The position numbers and the translations under genes are program-made. Below, one piece after another: positions 1 to 6,157 of a stretch of 17,097 nt of DNA. A model generated the notes under the pieces. That model was given only the letters and a program-made list of their open reading frames with translations, had not been told where the DNA came from and did no database searches. Origin of the DNA: JAVBMO01 sp031552355 (GTDB lineage: Bacteria > Bacteroidota > Bacteroidia > Bacteroidales > P3); NCBI GenBank assembly GCA_031552355.1, contig JAVBMO010000046.1, forward strand, positions 1-17,097, written 5' to 3'. Each line of letters starts with the position of its first letter. Positions within the stretch are counted from its first letter, which is position 1.

Positions 1-81
1 CTACACACCATTTTCCTTGACAGGATTATATGCTATGTAGTAAGCTCACTCAGGCCCATCTCTCCTAACTATGAGTTTTTT
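1..81. other. unassigned left edge
   Basis: I recognise nothing here. The plus strand is open from base 1 into the GtrA gene (stop near base 184), but it has no visible start and lies antisense to GtrA. The minus strand has only a nine-codon frame. It could be the tail of a gene or element that continues outside the window. Confidence 0.3.
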
Positions 82-480
82 TTATACTATCGCAAAGGTA
101 TAAATGGCGTTAGCCAAAAAATTCCAAATGGTTACAATGCCGATGGCGCAAAGTTTAGAGAACCAAAAATTCCATTTGAATTTTGAATGCAAAATCCATA
201 GAATAAAAAGATTAAGACCAAGTCCAATTAGCGAAATACAGAAAAATTTCAGGAATTCTCCGCCAATTTTCGGGTTGTGGCTTTCAAATGTCCAAATTCT
301 GTTCAGGATATAATTGGTTGTTGCAGCCAAGCAAAAACCAATGGCATTAGACACAAATTTTTGTATTTTCAGAATTTCTTTGCAAAGGTAGGTAACACCA
401 AAATCTACAACAACCCCTGAAAATCCGACAGCGGCAAACTTCAGAAATTTATAAAACATGGTTTCTGTAAAGAAATTCAT
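82..480 (-). CDS. GtrA-like small membrane protein
   Basis: A 132-residue inner-membrane protein of the GtrA/DPMS1 family, with four hydrophobic segments filling most of its length. Family-typical stretches are visible: NYILNRIWTF after the second membrane segment and TIWNFLANAIYTF near the C-terminus. Family members are thought to flip or help transfer polyprenyl-linked sugars across the membrane for O-antigen or wall glycan modification. The substrate here is unknown and no glycosyltransferase partner lies next to it. I start at the ATG at 480. A longer frame could begin with TTG at 510, but that TTG lies inside the predicted -7 promoter box, so it is unlikely to be in the mRNA. An ATG at 459 is a second alternative. 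It is divergent from the neighbouring dehydrogenase gene. Confidence 0.85.
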   Translation of the reverse strand: MNFFTETMFYKFLKFAAVGFSGVVVDFGVTYLCKEILKIQKFVSNAIGFCLAATTNYILNRIWTFESHNPKIGGEFLKFFCISLIGLGLNLFILWILHSKFKWNFWFSKLCAIGIVTIWNFLANAIYTFAIV

Positions 481-507
481 AGAATCAGAAGAATAAAATT
501 TATGTTG

Positions 508-539
508 CAAAATTAGAGAAATACTGTCGATTTTACAAA
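508..539 (-). promoter_or_regulatory. Bacteroidota-type promoter of GtrA gene
   Basis: On the minus strand TTTG (539-536) is followed after 20 bases by TAATTTTG (515-508). This matches the known Bacteroidota pattern TTTG-N(about 19-21)-TAnnTTTG. The predicted transcript start is near 500, about 20 bases before the ATG at 480. Confidence 0.6.
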
Positions 540-606
540 AAAAGATTTTTTTGCATTATTTCCCGTGAAATTTGAGGTTTACAGAAAAACTTTTTTAAAA
601 ATAAAG

Positions 607-614
607 TACCTTTG
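607..614 (+). promoter_or_regulatory. -7 promoter box before dehydrogenase gene
   Basis: TACCTTTG is an exact match to the Bacteroidota -7 consensus TAnnTTTG and lies 48 bases before the start codon. I cannot find a well-spaced TTTG upstream: the nearest candidates at 571 and 578 are too far away. The call rests on the -7 box and position alone. Confidence 0.45.
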
Positions 615-661
615 TAGCAAGTTTGTAACACATAGTTTTTTTAATCTAAAATTTCTCGAAA

Positions 662-1642
662 ATGAGAATAGGCCTTGTGGGTGTAGGACATTTGGGTAAA
701 ATCCACCTCAAATGTATCAAAATGATACCTGAATATGAATTTGTGGGTTTCTATGATGAAAACAAAGAATTTTGCGAAAAAGTTTCTCAGGAGTTTGGCG
801 TAAAGGCCTTTGCGTCGTACGATGAATTGTTGGATTCGGTGGATGTGGTGGATATTGTAACTCCAACCATAGCGCATTTTACGTGTGCCAAAAAAGCATT
901 GGAAGCCAACAAACATGTTTTCATAGAAAAGCCCATTACCCAAACATTGGAAGAAGCGCTTGCATTGGAAAAATTGGCGAATGAACGGAATTTGAAAGTG
1001 CAGGTAGGCCATGTAGAACGTTTTAATCCTGCGTTTTTGGCGGTTGAAAAATATTTTTCGAATCCGCTTTTTGTGGAAACACACCGTTTGGCGGAATTTA
1101 ACCCGCGCGGAACCGATGTGCCTGTTGTGTTGGATTTAATGATTCACGATATCGACATTGTGTTGCATGTTGTGAAATCGGAGGTAAAAGACGTGAAAGC
1201 CAATGGCGTCGCCGTTATCAGCGATACGCCCGATATTGCCAATGCTCGCATTGAATTTGAAAACGGCTGTGTGGCAAACCTTACGGCAAGCCGTTTATCG
1301 ATGAAAAATATGCGGAAATCGAGATTTTTCCAACCCAATGCCTACATTTCTGTGGATTTTTTAGAAAAAACCAGTGAAATTATCGATGTAAAAGCGCCGG
1401 ATCCGAATGACAACAATCCTTTTGCCATGATTTTGGAAATAGAAGGGAAAGAGGCCCGTGAAATCGGATTCCACCGCCCGGAAATACAACCGATTAATTC
1501 CATACAAACAGAATTGGCTACATTCAGGGAGGCTATATTAAACAATACGCGCCCCATTGTCGATTTGTCCGATGGCAAAAAAGCTTTGGAAGTAGCCCTG
1601 ATGATTATGGAAAAAATGGCCTTTGGGAAAGCGGTGTTGTAG
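662..1642 (+). CDS. Gfo/Idh/MocA family NAD(P)-dependent dehydrogenase
   Basis: A 326-residue cytoplasmic oxidoreductase, full length for the family. The N-terminal Rossmann fold has the dinucleotide loop GVGHLG at residues 7-12. The family signature EKP is at 89-91, its lysine being the usual catalytic lysine. The segment DLMIHDID at 158-165 supplies the conserved Asp and His of the sugar-binding domain. The VGHVERFNP and DLxIHDID segments resemble UDP-N-acetylglucosamine 3-dehydrogenases (GnnA type) and related nucleotide-sugar dehydrogenases, so a nucleotide sugar is a plausible substrate. There is no GnnB-type aminotransferase beside it, so that role is inference. The start at 662 puts the Rossmann strand directly at the N-terminus, as usual, with an AT-rich leader and no Shine-Dalgarno. 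The family assignment is firm and the substrate is not. Confidence 0.9.
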   Translation: MRIGLVGVGHLGKIHLKCIKMIPEYEFVGFYDENKEFCEKVSQEFGVKAFASYDELLDSVDVVDIVTPTIAHFTCAKKALEANKHVFIEKPITQTLEEALALEKLANERNLKVQVGHVERFNPAFLAVEKYFSNPLFVETHRLAEFNPRGTDVPVVLDLMIHDIDIVLHVVKSEVKDVKANGVAVISDTPDIANARIEFENGCVANLTASRLSMKNMRKSRFFQPNAYISVDFLEKTSEIIDVKAPDPNDNNPFAMILEIEGKEAREIGFHRPEIQPINSIQTELATFREAILNNTRPIVDLSDGKKALEVALMIMEKMAFGKAVL

Positions 1643-1801
1643 GATTTAGTGGACAGGATTTTTATAAATTGAGAATTAAGGATAAGATATTTAGAAGTGG
1701 TTTACTAAAAGGAGAATGTCATTGATTTCGTTTTTTATTCATAATTCATAATTCATAGTTCATCACTCATCATTAGAATAAAGTTGGTTATTTTGCGTTA
1801 C
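1643..1801 (+). other. intergenic leader with repeat remnants
   Basis: This gap holds a single TTGAGAA (1669-1675, the reverse complement of the heptamer arrayed at 16331), then the array at 1738-1772, and a short leader to the lipoprotein ATG. I see no terminator after the dehydrogenase gene. An imperfect -7-like TATTTTG is at about 1790, very close to the ATG. Confidence 0.4.
1738..1772. repeat. heptanucleotide tandem repeat, 5 units
   Basis: Five head-to-tail seven-base units: TTCATAA, TTCATAA, TTCATAG, TTCATCA, CTCATCA. Units diverge towards the 3' side. The array lies wholly between the dehydrogenase and lipoprotein genes. Related heptamers occur before ubiA. Confidence 0.85.
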
Positions 1802-2704
1802 ATGAATATGAGACATCTTTTTTACATTTTATCTGTGGGGATTATTTTTGGTTTTGCCTCTTGCGAAAAATTCGAGGGCGATCAAACCGTTCCGGCCTAT
1901 TTGTATATCGACAAAATCTCTTTGGTTGAAAATCCGGACCTTTCCAGTCAAGGATTTGAGCAGGATTCGGGCTTTTTGTCGAGCGATATCAATACTGTTG
2001 AAATTATTGTAAACAAAAGTCACAAAGTAGGTGTTTTTGAACTTCCTTGCACTATTCCTGTTTTGCAGGGGGGGAATAGCGAAGTGCTGGTCTATCCTTG
2101 TGTAAAACAAAATGGGATGTCTGCAACCCGCATACGTTACCCATTTTATCAATCTGTAACTCAAAATACAAATTTGGTTCCCGGCGAAACACAAACATTG
2201 AATATTTCTGCACAATATAAAAATGCGCCAAGCTATTTCCTCCGAACAGAGAATTTTGAAAAAGCTTCACATGAATTTGATACAGTACTAAAATTTTGCC
2301 CAAATGAGTTTACAGCAGAAGGTGTTACGATAAAATATGGGAAAAAATGCGGAATTATTTTTGTTCCGGCAGATGTGTCTGTGATTTCCACTGTCATTGA
2401 AAAGAAATTTAATTTTGCAAGTTTGGCCAATGCCTTTTATTTGGAATTGGATTATGCCAGCACCACGCCTTTCAGGGTGGGGTTGTCCGGCTATGGGAAT
2501 ACAGGTTATTTGGAATATACGGCTCTGGAGCTTTATCCCACGAATGGGGAATGGAAAAAGGTTTATATTAATTTAGGAAAAGTTTGGGGGCAGATGAATC
2601 TTGATAACAAGGATTTCCAAATCAAATTTTGGGCATTTAACCGCAACAATTCCTCAAATGCCTGGGTTTGCATAGACAATGTAAAAGTAATGAAAGATTA
2701 TTAA
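1802..2704 (+). CDS. predicted lipoprotein, function unknown
   Basis: A 300-residue exported protein. A hydrophobic signal peptide ends in the lipobox FASC, with the lipidated cysteine at residue 21. The acidic residues shortly after it (EKFEGD) are compatible with export to the outer leaflet in Bacteroidota, but this is not diagnostic. The rest is rich in predicted beta strands. The C-terminal third, with alternating hydrophobic residues ending in VCIDNVKVMKDY, has the feel of a jelly-roll carbohydrate-binding module, though I cannot name a family. It ends 10 bases before the sugar-1-phosphate transferase, so the two are probably co-transcribed, which hints at a surface-polysaccharide role. 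I chose ATG 1802 over a TTG at 1784 because the signal peptide then starts cleanly. A run of seven G lies in the gene at 2068-2074. Confidence 0.75.
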   Translation: MNMRHLFYILSVGIIFGFASCEKFEGDQTVPAYLYIDKISLVENPDLSSQGFEQDSGFLSSDINTVEIIVNKSHKVGVFELPCTIPVLQGGNSEVLVYPCVKQNGMSATRIRYPFYQSVTQNTNLVPGETQTLNISAQYKNAPSYFLRTENFEKASHEFDTVLKFCPNEFTAEGVTIKYGKKCGIIFVPADVSVISTVIEKKFNFASLANAFYLELDYASTTPFRVGLSGYGNTGYLEYTALELYPTNGEWKKVYINLGKVWGQMNLDNKDFQIKFWAFNRNNSSNAWVCIDNVKVMKDY

Positions 2705-2714
2705 GATATCATTT

Positions 2715-4130
2715 ATGACAACTGCAAAAACAATCAAAATACTGTCGTACCTTGTATGCGATATTTTTGCAGCCATTGTGTCGTGGTGTATTTTTTGGTT
2801 TTTTATCTACCAAGAACCTCCTATATTTACTTTAAAAACGCTTTTCGAAAATGATGAATTTCAGGGTTCATTATTTTTAGTCTTGTGTTTTTGGATTCTA
2901 TTTTATTCAATTCAAGGGATTTACAAAGGGATTTACCGCAAATCCAGAATGATAGAACTGGAGCAAACCTTTTTTTCTTCGTTTGTAGGGGTGGTTATTA
3001 TTGCGGCATGTATTGCGCTTTCTTGGCGAAACAACGAAACTTTGCGTTTGCACAATGTAGCTTTGGCAGCATTTTTTCTAAGCCAATTTTGTTTAACCTA
3101 TGTTTTTCGTTTTATTCTTACAACCCATACCATCCATAGTTTCAGCACCGGAAAAATAGGTTTCAATACTTTGCTTGTAGGGTCTGAAGCAAAAGCTAAA
3201 CAAGTTTACAGTAAAATGATGGGACAAAAGAATACAACCGGAAATAAATTTCTCGGGTTTGTTTCTTTGAACCCCATAGAATCAGATACTTTCGATATGT
3301 TTTTGCCCTATTTGGGAAGTGTTTCCGATCTCCAAAACCTGATTTCTGCTCATCAGATAGAGGAAGTAATTATTGCCGTTGAAGATTCCGAACAAGATAA
3401 AGTTTATCAGGTTATTACCTTGATTAATGACACCAAAACCCTGATAAAAGTTACGCCTGATACGAGAGATATTTTGTTGGGAATGGTAAAAATGACGGGG
3501 ATTTTTCAAACTCCACTTATTTTGGTCAGCAGGGATTTGTTGCAGCCTTGGCAAAAATTTGTGAAACGCGTAATGGATGCGGGATTGTCCATTTTGGCAA
3601 TGATAATTCTTTCGCCGGTTTATCTATTTATAGCAGTGGGCGTGAAATTGTCGTCGAAAGGGCCTGTGCTTTATCATCAGGAAAGAATTGGATTAAGGGG
3701 CAAACCTTTTCAAATTTATAAATTCCGATCCATGTATATAGATGCAGAAAAGGCAACTCCCATGCTTTCAAGCAAAACGGATACACGAATTACTCCTTTT
3801 GGGCGATTTTTAAGAAAAGTTCGTTTAGATGAAATCCCTCAATTTTACAATGTGTTGAAAGGTGAAATGTCGTTGGTGGGACCTCGACCGGAACGACAAT
3901 TTTATATAGACCAGATTTTACAAAGAACTCCTGAGTATAAGATGATACAGATGGTAAAACCCGGAATTACTTCTTGGGGACAAGTGAAATTCGGTTATGC
4001 CGAAAATGTGGACGAAATGGTAGAACGTTTGCAATATGATTTGTTATACCTTGAAAACATGTCTATTGCGACGGATATAAAAATCCTTTTTTACACCCTT
4101 CTTATTATTATCCAAGGACGTGGAAAATAA
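2715..4130 (+). CDS. polyprenyl-phosphate sugar-1-phosphate transferase (WcaJ/WbaP type)
   Basis: A 471-residue membrane enzyme that attaches the first sugar phosphate from a nucleotide sugar to undecaprenyl phosphate, starting polysaccharide repeat-unit synthesis. Four N-terminal membrane segments (about residues 10-32, 50-70, 86-103, 116-136) precede a Rossmann-like CoA-binding region (about 148-270). A hydrophobic re-entrant helix (about 288-312) follows, then the bacterial sugar transferase domain. Catalytic-domain motifs are QERIG (322-326), KFRSM (336-340), RLDEIPQ (370-376, containing the catalytic Asp-Glu pair) and GPRPE (389-393). Length and order match the exopolysaccharide polyprenyl glycosylphosphotransferase family. 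It follows the lipoprotein gene by 10 bases and overlaps mnmD by 11. No other capsule genes are in the window, so it may act for polysaccharide genes elsewhere. Sugar specificity (glucose, galactose or other) cannot be read from the sequence. Confidence 0.92.
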   Translation: MTTAKTIKILSYLVCDIFAAIVSWCIFWFFIYQEPPIFTLKTLFENDEFQGSLFLVLCFWILFYSIQGIYKGIYRKSRMIELEQTFFSSFVGVVIIAACIALSWRNNETLRLHNVALAAFFLSQFCLTYVFRFILTTHTIHSFSTGKIGFNTLLVGSEAKAKQVYSKMMGQKNTTGNKFLGFVSLNPIESDTFDMFLPYLGSVSDLQNLISAHQIEEVIIAVEDSEQDKVYQVITLINDTKTLIKVTPDTRDILLGMVKMTGIFQTPLILVSRDLLQPWQKFVKRVMDAGLSILAMIILSPVYLFIAVGVKLSSKGPVLYHQERIGLRGKPFQIYKFRSMYIDAEKATPMLSSKTDTRITPFGRFLRKVRLDEIPQFYNVLKGEMSLVGPRPERQFYIDQILQRTPEYKMIQMVKPGITSWGQVKFGYAENVDEMVERLQYDLLYLENMSIATDIKILFYTLLIIIQGRGK

Positions 4131-4791
4131 TCTTGAATTGATTATCACAGATGATGGGTCTCATTCTTTACGGCTTTCGGCCATGAATGAAGGCTATCAT
4201 TCTACGCATGGCGCTTTGGCGGAATCCATGCATATCTTCATCCAGGCCGGTTTCAGGGAGATAAGGGCAAATCCCGTTCATATTTTGGAAATAGGTTTTG
4301 GTACAGGATTGAATGCTTTCCTTACCCTTTGTGAAGCTCAAAATGTCCAAAAACAAGTTTTTTATGAAACCATTGAGGCTTTTCCCATTGCAAAAGAAAT
4401 TTATGAAAAACTGAATTATCCCCAATTGATTAGCCATTCTTCCTCGGAAAATTTTCAAAAACTACATGAATTGCCATGGAATCAGTGGGATAGAATTGAT
4501 ACGGATTTTTCATTTAGAAAGTGGCATACCAAAATAGAAGAATTTGAATTTGCTCAAAACCAATTCGATATAGTCTATTTTGACGCTTTTGCTCCTCAGT
4601 TTCAGCCGGAATTATGGAGTGTTGGCGTTTTTGAAGAAATGCATAAAGCACTTAAACCCAATGGGATATTAGTAACCTATTGTTGCAAAGGGGAGGTCAA
4701 AAGGGACTTAAAATCTGTTGGATTTACTATAGAAAAACTTCCCGGCCCCAAAGGAAAACGGGAAATATTACGAGCTTGGAAGAATGAGTAA
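4120..4791 (+). CDS. mnmD: tRNA 5-methylaminomethyl-2-thiouridine methyltransferase, MnmD type
   Basis: A 223-residue SAM-dependent methyltransferase, equivalent to the methyltransferase half of MnmC without the FAD oxidase half. It would methylate the aminomethyl group on wobble uridine-34 of certain tRNAs. Family features are GYHSTHGALAESMHIF (about 25-40), the SAM loop EIGFGTG (57-63), DAFAP (155-159) and a C-terminal PGPKGKREILRA. I choose the GTG at 4120, inside the 3' end of the transferase gene. Relatives begin only a few residues before the ITDDGSHSL segment, and no in-frame ATG occurs before residue 22. A TTG at 4138 is possible. The 11-base overlap suggests translational coupling. 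The stop lies one base from the stop of the convergent DUF2147 gene. The symbol is by homology; no MnmC oxidase domain is visible nearby. Confidence 0.85.
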   Translation: MENNLELIITDDGSHSLRLSAMNEGYHSTHGALAESMHIFIQAGFREIRANPVHILEIGFGTGLNAFLTLCEAQNVQKQVFYETIEAFPIAKEIYEKLNYPQLISHSSSENFQKLHELPWNQWDRIDTDFSFRKWHTKIEEFEFAQNQFDIVYFDAFAPQFQPELWSVGVFEEMHKALKPNGILVTYCCKGEVKRDLKSVGFTIEKLPGPKGKREILRAWKNE

Positions 4792-4792
4792 C

Positions 4793-5275
4793 TTATTTTC
4801 GGGCTGTGGTTTCTTTTGTCCAGGTGATGGTGCGGTTAATTCCCATCCATTCAGCGCCGACATAGCCTTTAATTTTTAAAGTATTTCCCTCAATCCAAGC
4901 TGCACAACTGAATGAATCCCCATTGGCAGGGTCATAAATACTTCCTTCCCAACGTTTTTTGGAAGTATTGTAGGTTAAACCATCAAAAATAGTAATACCC
5001 ATAATGGTGCGGTTCCGTTTGCTTTCATCTTTGTTGAAAATATCGGTTTTGGGTTTGCCGTCTTTGGTATTGGGTTCTTTCAGCCAAATGACTTTTGCTT
5101 TGTATTTGTCGCCACTTTTATAGACTTGTACCTGAGAATGTTCTTTTTCTTTCGGCTCAAAATAATAGTAATATCCCACAATTTTATCAGATTCGCTTTG
5201 CGCAAAAAGTGCACAAATAGGGAAACACAAAAAAAATAACAAAAGAAAGGCAGAGGTTTTTCTTGTATATTTCAT
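4793..5275 (-). CDS. secreted DUF2147 family protein
   Basis: A 160-residue exported protein. A typical signal peptide (basic start, leucine/phenylalanine-rich core, cleavage after ALFA at about residue 25) is followed by one DUF2147 domain. Family landmarks are the opening IVGYYYY segment, VIWLKEPN, the Asp-Asn-Lys block DIFNKDESKRN, WEGSIYDPANGDSF, and LKIKGYVGAEWMGINRTITW near the end. The function of DUF2147 is not established; the fold is a small periplasmic or cell-envelope beta structure. I prefer ATG 5275 to the upstream in-frame ATG at 5305 because it leaves a standard signal peptide. It is 115 bases beyond the tRNA-Arg terminator, so it probably has its own promoter, though I find no clean -7 box. 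It converges tail to tail with mnmD. Confidence 0.8.
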   Translation of the reverse strand: MKYTRKTSAFLLLFFLCFPICALFAQSESDKIVGYYYYFEPKEKEHSQVQVYKSGDKYKAKVIWLKEPNTKDGKPKTDIFNKDESKRNRTIMGITIFDGLTYNTSKKRWEGSIYDPANGDSFSCAAWIEGNTLKIKGYVGAEWMGINRTITWTKETTARK

Positions 5276-5390
5276 AAGATAGTTTTTGTAAAATCCATAG
5301 AACAAGGAGATTATTTAAGAGCTCGGATAATTTTTTTGGAAATTAAAGACTCTTATCTCTTCCCAATTCTCTTTAGTTGGAATTTTATAT

Positions 5391-5424
5391 AAAAATAGGG
5401 GCATTACTTTTCAGTAAATCCCCC
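5391..5424 (-). terminator. intrinsic terminator after tRNA-Arg
   Basis: On the minus strand GGGGATTTACT, a four-base loop and AGTAATGCCCC form a stem of four G-C pairs and five further pairs, separated by a two-base internal mismatch. TATTTTTATAT follows at once. It starts six bases after the tRNA 3' end. Confidence 0.65.
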
Positions 5425-5430
5425 TCTTTG

Positions 5431-5502
5431 TGACTCCGAAGGGATTCGAACCCCCATCGTCAGAACCGGAATCTGAAATTCTATCCATTGAACTACGGAG
5501 CC
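5431..5502 (-). tRNA. tRNA-Arg (anticodon CCG)
   Basis: The minus strand folds into a complete 72-base cloverleaf. The acceptor stem is GGCTCCG/CGGAGTC with one G-U pair and discriminator A. The D arm is GTTC/GAAT with GG in its loop. The anticodon stem is TCAGA/TCTGA with loop TTCCGGT. The variable loop has four bases, and the T arm is GGGGG/CCCTT around TTCGAAT. The anticodon CCG (bases 5469-5467) reads CGG, so the tRNA carries arginine. The CCA end is not encoded and must be added by the nucleotidyltransferase. It is a single tRNA between the LRR gene (25 bases upstream) and the DUF2147 gene. Confidence 0.95.
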
Positions 5503-5513
5503 AAACAGGTTTG

Positions 5514-5521
5514 CAAAGATA
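5514..5521 (-). promoter_or_regulatory. -7 promoter box of tRNA-Arg
   Basis: Minus-strand TATCTTTG matches TAnnTTTG exactly and ends 12 bases before the tRNA 5' end, the right place for a short-leader tRNA transcript. It lies in the 25-base gap after the LRR stop codon. The matching -33 element would fall inside the LRR gene and is weak. Confidence 0.5.
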
Positions 5522-5527
5522 CAAAAT

Positions 5528-6118
5528 TTAATAGCAATTGCAGGTTTTGTCCATCCGTATTTTTATTTTTGGGAGCAATTGCAATATTTCTCGTTGTTCT
5601 TCACGTGTAAGGCGGATATTTCGTAAATCGAGCAATTGCAAATGACTTTGCATGTCGGACATGTTTGTAGGGAGCTTCACAACATAAGTTGACCACAACA
5701 CCAATTCTTTCAGATTTTGCAAATTGCTGATCGGCTCCGGAACTTCATCTATTGGGTTGCGGCTTAAATCCAAATTTTCAAGAGAATCCAAATTTGTTAA
5801 AACTTCGGGAAAGGTCAAAAAAGCATTTTTATGAAGTTTAAGGGTTCTCAAATGCTTCAAACTGCCAATTCCTTTTGGAATTTCACTGATTTTATTATTG
5901 CTGAGGTCTAAATATTCCAGATTTTCGAGTTGTAAAATTTCGGTAGGAAATTCTTTGAGCTTTTGTTTTTTCAGTTGAAGTTTTTTTACCGACAGGGGTT
6001 CTTTCAAGGCTTCTTCCAGCGAAGTATAAATTTTTGTTGTATCAGTTGTTGAAGCCCAAATTTCAAAATTCGGCAAAAATAATAAAAAACCAAGAAAAAG
6101 GATTTTATGTAATTTCAT
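5528..6118 (-). CDS. secreted leucine-rich-repeat protein
   Basis: A 196-residue exported protein. A signal peptide (MKLHKILFLGFLLFLP, cleavage near IWA at about 22) precedes a short linker. Five to six leucine-rich repeats of about 23 residues follow, of the type LxxLxLxxNxxxxIPxxIxxLxx; the clearest are YLDLSNNKISEIPKGIGSLK and NLDLSRNPIDEVPEPISNLQ. The last repeat is irregular and the chain ends in CNCY. LRR proteins bind other proteins; no ligand can be inferred. An upstream in-frame ATG at 6154 lies three bases from the ribF stop and would add 12 residues before the signal peptide. I prefer 6118 but cannot exclude 6154. Either way, co-transcription with ribF is likely. There is no lipobox. 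Confidence 0.8.
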   Translation of the reverse strand: MKLHKILFLGFLLFLPNFEIWASTTDTTKIYTSLEEALKEPLSVKKLQLKKQKLKEFPTEILQLENLEYLDLSNNKISEIPKGIGSLKHLRTLKLHKNAFLTFPEVLTNLDSLENLDLSRNPIDEVPEPISNLQNLKELVLWSTYVVKLPTNMSDMQSHLQLLDLRNIRLTREEQREILQLLPKIKIRMDKTCNCY

Positions 6119-6157
6119 GCTGAAAAAATTAAGGCTAATTTTTGAAACATGCATATT

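Noticed and set aside
104..313. Plus-strand frame of 69 codons at the left end
   Set aside because: It lies wholly antisense to the GtrA gene, which has clear family motifs and a promoter. The frame has no recognisable domain.
1738..1772. Possible CRISPR-like array
   Set aside because: The units are seven bases in direct tandem with no spacers, and there are no cas genes.
5431..5502. Genomic island boundary at the tRNA gene
   Set aside because: No integrase, no duplicated tRNA end and no change in gene character is visible on either side.
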